A DNA stretch of 64,000 bases from assembly GCF_040054535.1 (NCBI RefSeq), contig NC_090787.1, forward strand, positions 20,219,001 through 20,283,000. Direction: 5' to 3'. Origin of the DNA: Antennarius striatus (taxonomy: Eukaryota > Chordata > Actinopteri > Lophiiformes > Antennariidae). Of the stretch, positions 62,563 to 64,000 are shown piece by piece (the first letter of the stretch is position 1; the number at the start of each line of letters is the position of its first letter). The notes under the pieces were generated by a model, which saw nothing but the letters and a program-made list of their open reading frames with translations, was not told where the DNA came from and did no database searches. The translations under genes and the position numbers were made by a program.

Positions 62563-63304
62563 CTGTACACAACAGACAAACCGGAACATTATCTTTACAT
62601 TAAACTCTAAATATTTAAAAACATTCTTTTTTCGAGGAACCAATCACACAGAGAGCAGAAAATGCGTCTATAGCACTATGTTTTTTGTGGAGTAAATTTT
62701 TTTTTAAAAACTTTTCAGCTCAACAATACCAACACTGCTCCACAAAGACATCATGCTGCTTTGGTGTTTTCTGGCTTTTTTTCCAAGCCATTTTTGGTGC
62801 ATCTCAGAAAAGCAGCTGCACCAGTAGGGATAACTCTGTGGGAGGCCTAAGAAGGAACAGTGTTGATTTTGAAATGGATTTTTTAAATTTATTTAAGAAA
62901 ATACAACTCAGTAATGACGTACAGGTTTACAGTGGTGTTTTATGCTAAATACCACAGTACGTCACGAGGATAAACTGAAAATTTAAAGAAATTCTAACAT
63001 ATTTAAGTATTAAATTGCATTAGAGATGGGGTGATTCCAATTTAGAACTTGAGCTCAATTTTTACACAAATTGCCTTTTGATATGACTTGATTTGCAACG
63101 TCACTTGAAAGTAAAATTTTACAATTTAAAACCTTTTTCTTTAGAAAATTACAGAGCCTAAGTGTGATTATTGTCATCATTATCATAGTAATATCCCCTA
63201 CAGCTGTTCATATATTTGTAATTGTAGACAAGAAATCCTTGGTTAATAATAACATGTAAAACAAATACACAGAGCAACAAACGCCTACATTGTAAGTCCA
63301 TTAT

Positions 63305-63391
<87 letters not shown>

Positions 63392-63601
63392 ATGTGTTTT
63401 GCAAATGCTATGTCACCATGCACAGAGAGCTCTTTCCATCTGTCCTTGTTGCTGGCAATGACTCCAGACAGACGCCGCCTCAGAGCAGGCACGTCGATGG
63501 CGGTCAGGGAAAAGTCCGTCTGTACGTCTTCACTGCTCCCGTGAAGACCGCTGCTGTGTCTCTGCACTGACTCTACGGTAACTGAACCGCTTCCTGTTCG
63601 A
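62219..63601 (-). CDS. Unidentified minus-strand gene, last two exons seen
   Basis: Two exons join in phase: 63417-63601 (acceptor ctctgttccag, donor catg|gtgaca) and 62219-62562 (acceptor ttgtgtacag, stop TGA 62,219-62,221). The spliced frame reads RTGSGSVTVESVQRHSSGLH, GSSEDVQTDFSLTAIDVPAL, RRRLSGVIASNKDRWKELSV, then HELANKEQEEQEEVQADIPS and a hydrophilic, Asp/His/Ser-rich stretch to HHCI. The middle part could be helical; no transmembrane segment or catalytic motif is evident. I do not recognise the family. The 5' part lies beyond the window. The last exon could end earlier if a further intron exists. It lies upstream of itgb2, in the same orientation. Confidence 0.55.
62563..63416 (-). 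other. Intron of the unidentified gene
   Basis: Includes the (TG)n array at 63,305-63,390, which starts only 26 bp from the predicted donor. The rest is AT-rich and unassigned. Confidence 0.45.
63305..63390 (+). repeat. (TG)n microsatellite
   Basis: About 43 TG units. Confidence 0.95.
63417..63601 (-). CDS. Unidentified gene, penultimate exon
   Basis: 185 nt, begins with the last base of a codon and ends with the first, so it preserves frame. The acceptor has a good pyrimidine tract. Codes for QTDFSLTAIDVPALRRRLSG, the part most like a conserved protein domain. Confidence 0.55.
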
Positions 63602-64000
63602 CTGGAACAGAGCAGAGTTATGGATCAGGGGCTTACAGAAGGGAAAGGAAGGACAAACCTGTATTACTACTTGTACTTCATGGTGAGGCCGATGGCAGCT
63701 AAGGGCAGGGGTCAAAGGTGAAGATTACATAATATTTTGTCAGCCAAAGGAAAAATAGTGTAGAAAATATCACCATAATTCCTGGCTTCTGATTGGGTGG
63801 GCAGTCAAGGGCCCATATCTGTATTGGCTCAGTCATACTTCTTACAGTCTACATAGAGCAGCTCATGTCAGTCCATAAAAATTGCGATACTAACAAAAAA
63901 TAAAAACTCAACCTACATTCCTTCATTGTATCCAAAGCTGTGTTATGTATTGATCTTTAAACCCATAAATGAGCAAAGTACAGTAATTCGTCTTCACATT
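63602..64000 (-). other. Intron or upstream part of the unidentified gene
   Basis: A short open stretch at 63,663-63,706 (minus) sits between ag and gt dinucleotides but its phase does not fit the next exon, so I do not call it. Nothing else recognised. Confidence 0.35.

Overview
The window looks like teleost fish nuclear DNA. It carries two spliced vertebrate genes with fish-type introns, several fish mobile-element families (Rex3/RTE, Rex6, CR1/L2-type LINEs, Tc1, piggyBac, tRNA-derived SINEs) and many long (TG)n, (AT)n and (ATT)n microsatellites. No rRNA, tRNA gene, CRISPR array or prokaryotic operon was seen.

Layout: (1) 1-2.67 kb: decayed LINE, SINE and MITE copies, then the GC-rich start of mao. 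(2) 2,672-39,509, plus strand: the complete monoamine oxidase gene, 14 coding exons giving 524 residues. Its first intron, about 21 kb, is packed with mobile DNA: a piggyBac element with an intact spliced transposase frame, a solo LTR with a 5-bp duplication, an L2-type LINE interrupted by a Tc1 element, a tRNA-SINE with a 13-bp duplication, and MITEs. (3) 39.5-43.8 kb: convergent space holding the 3' ends of both genes. (4) 43,828-57,760, minus strand: the complete leukocyte integrin beta-2 gene (itgb2, CD18), 15 coding exons giving 779 residues, with a predicted upstream non-coding exon near 59 kb. Introns hold an RTE LINE whose 5' edge lies close to a splice donor and a Rex6/R4-type LINE. 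(5) 59.2-61.4 kb: an L2-type fragment with two oppositely oriented CAGGCAGTACAA-type minisatellites, and a SINE whose TG tract has expanded. (6) 62.2-63.6 kb, minus strand: two phase-compatible exons of a gene I do not recognise, which continues past the window edge.

The two main genes are functionally unrelated: Mao is a flavoenzyme of the mitochondrial outer membrane that deaminates amine transmitters, and Itgb2 is a leukocyte adhesion receptor subunit. They are arranged tail to tail. I found no new multi-gene system. The most notable items are the apparently intact piggyBac element, a separate TTAA-bounded element, the inverted minisatellite pair and the unidentified gene.
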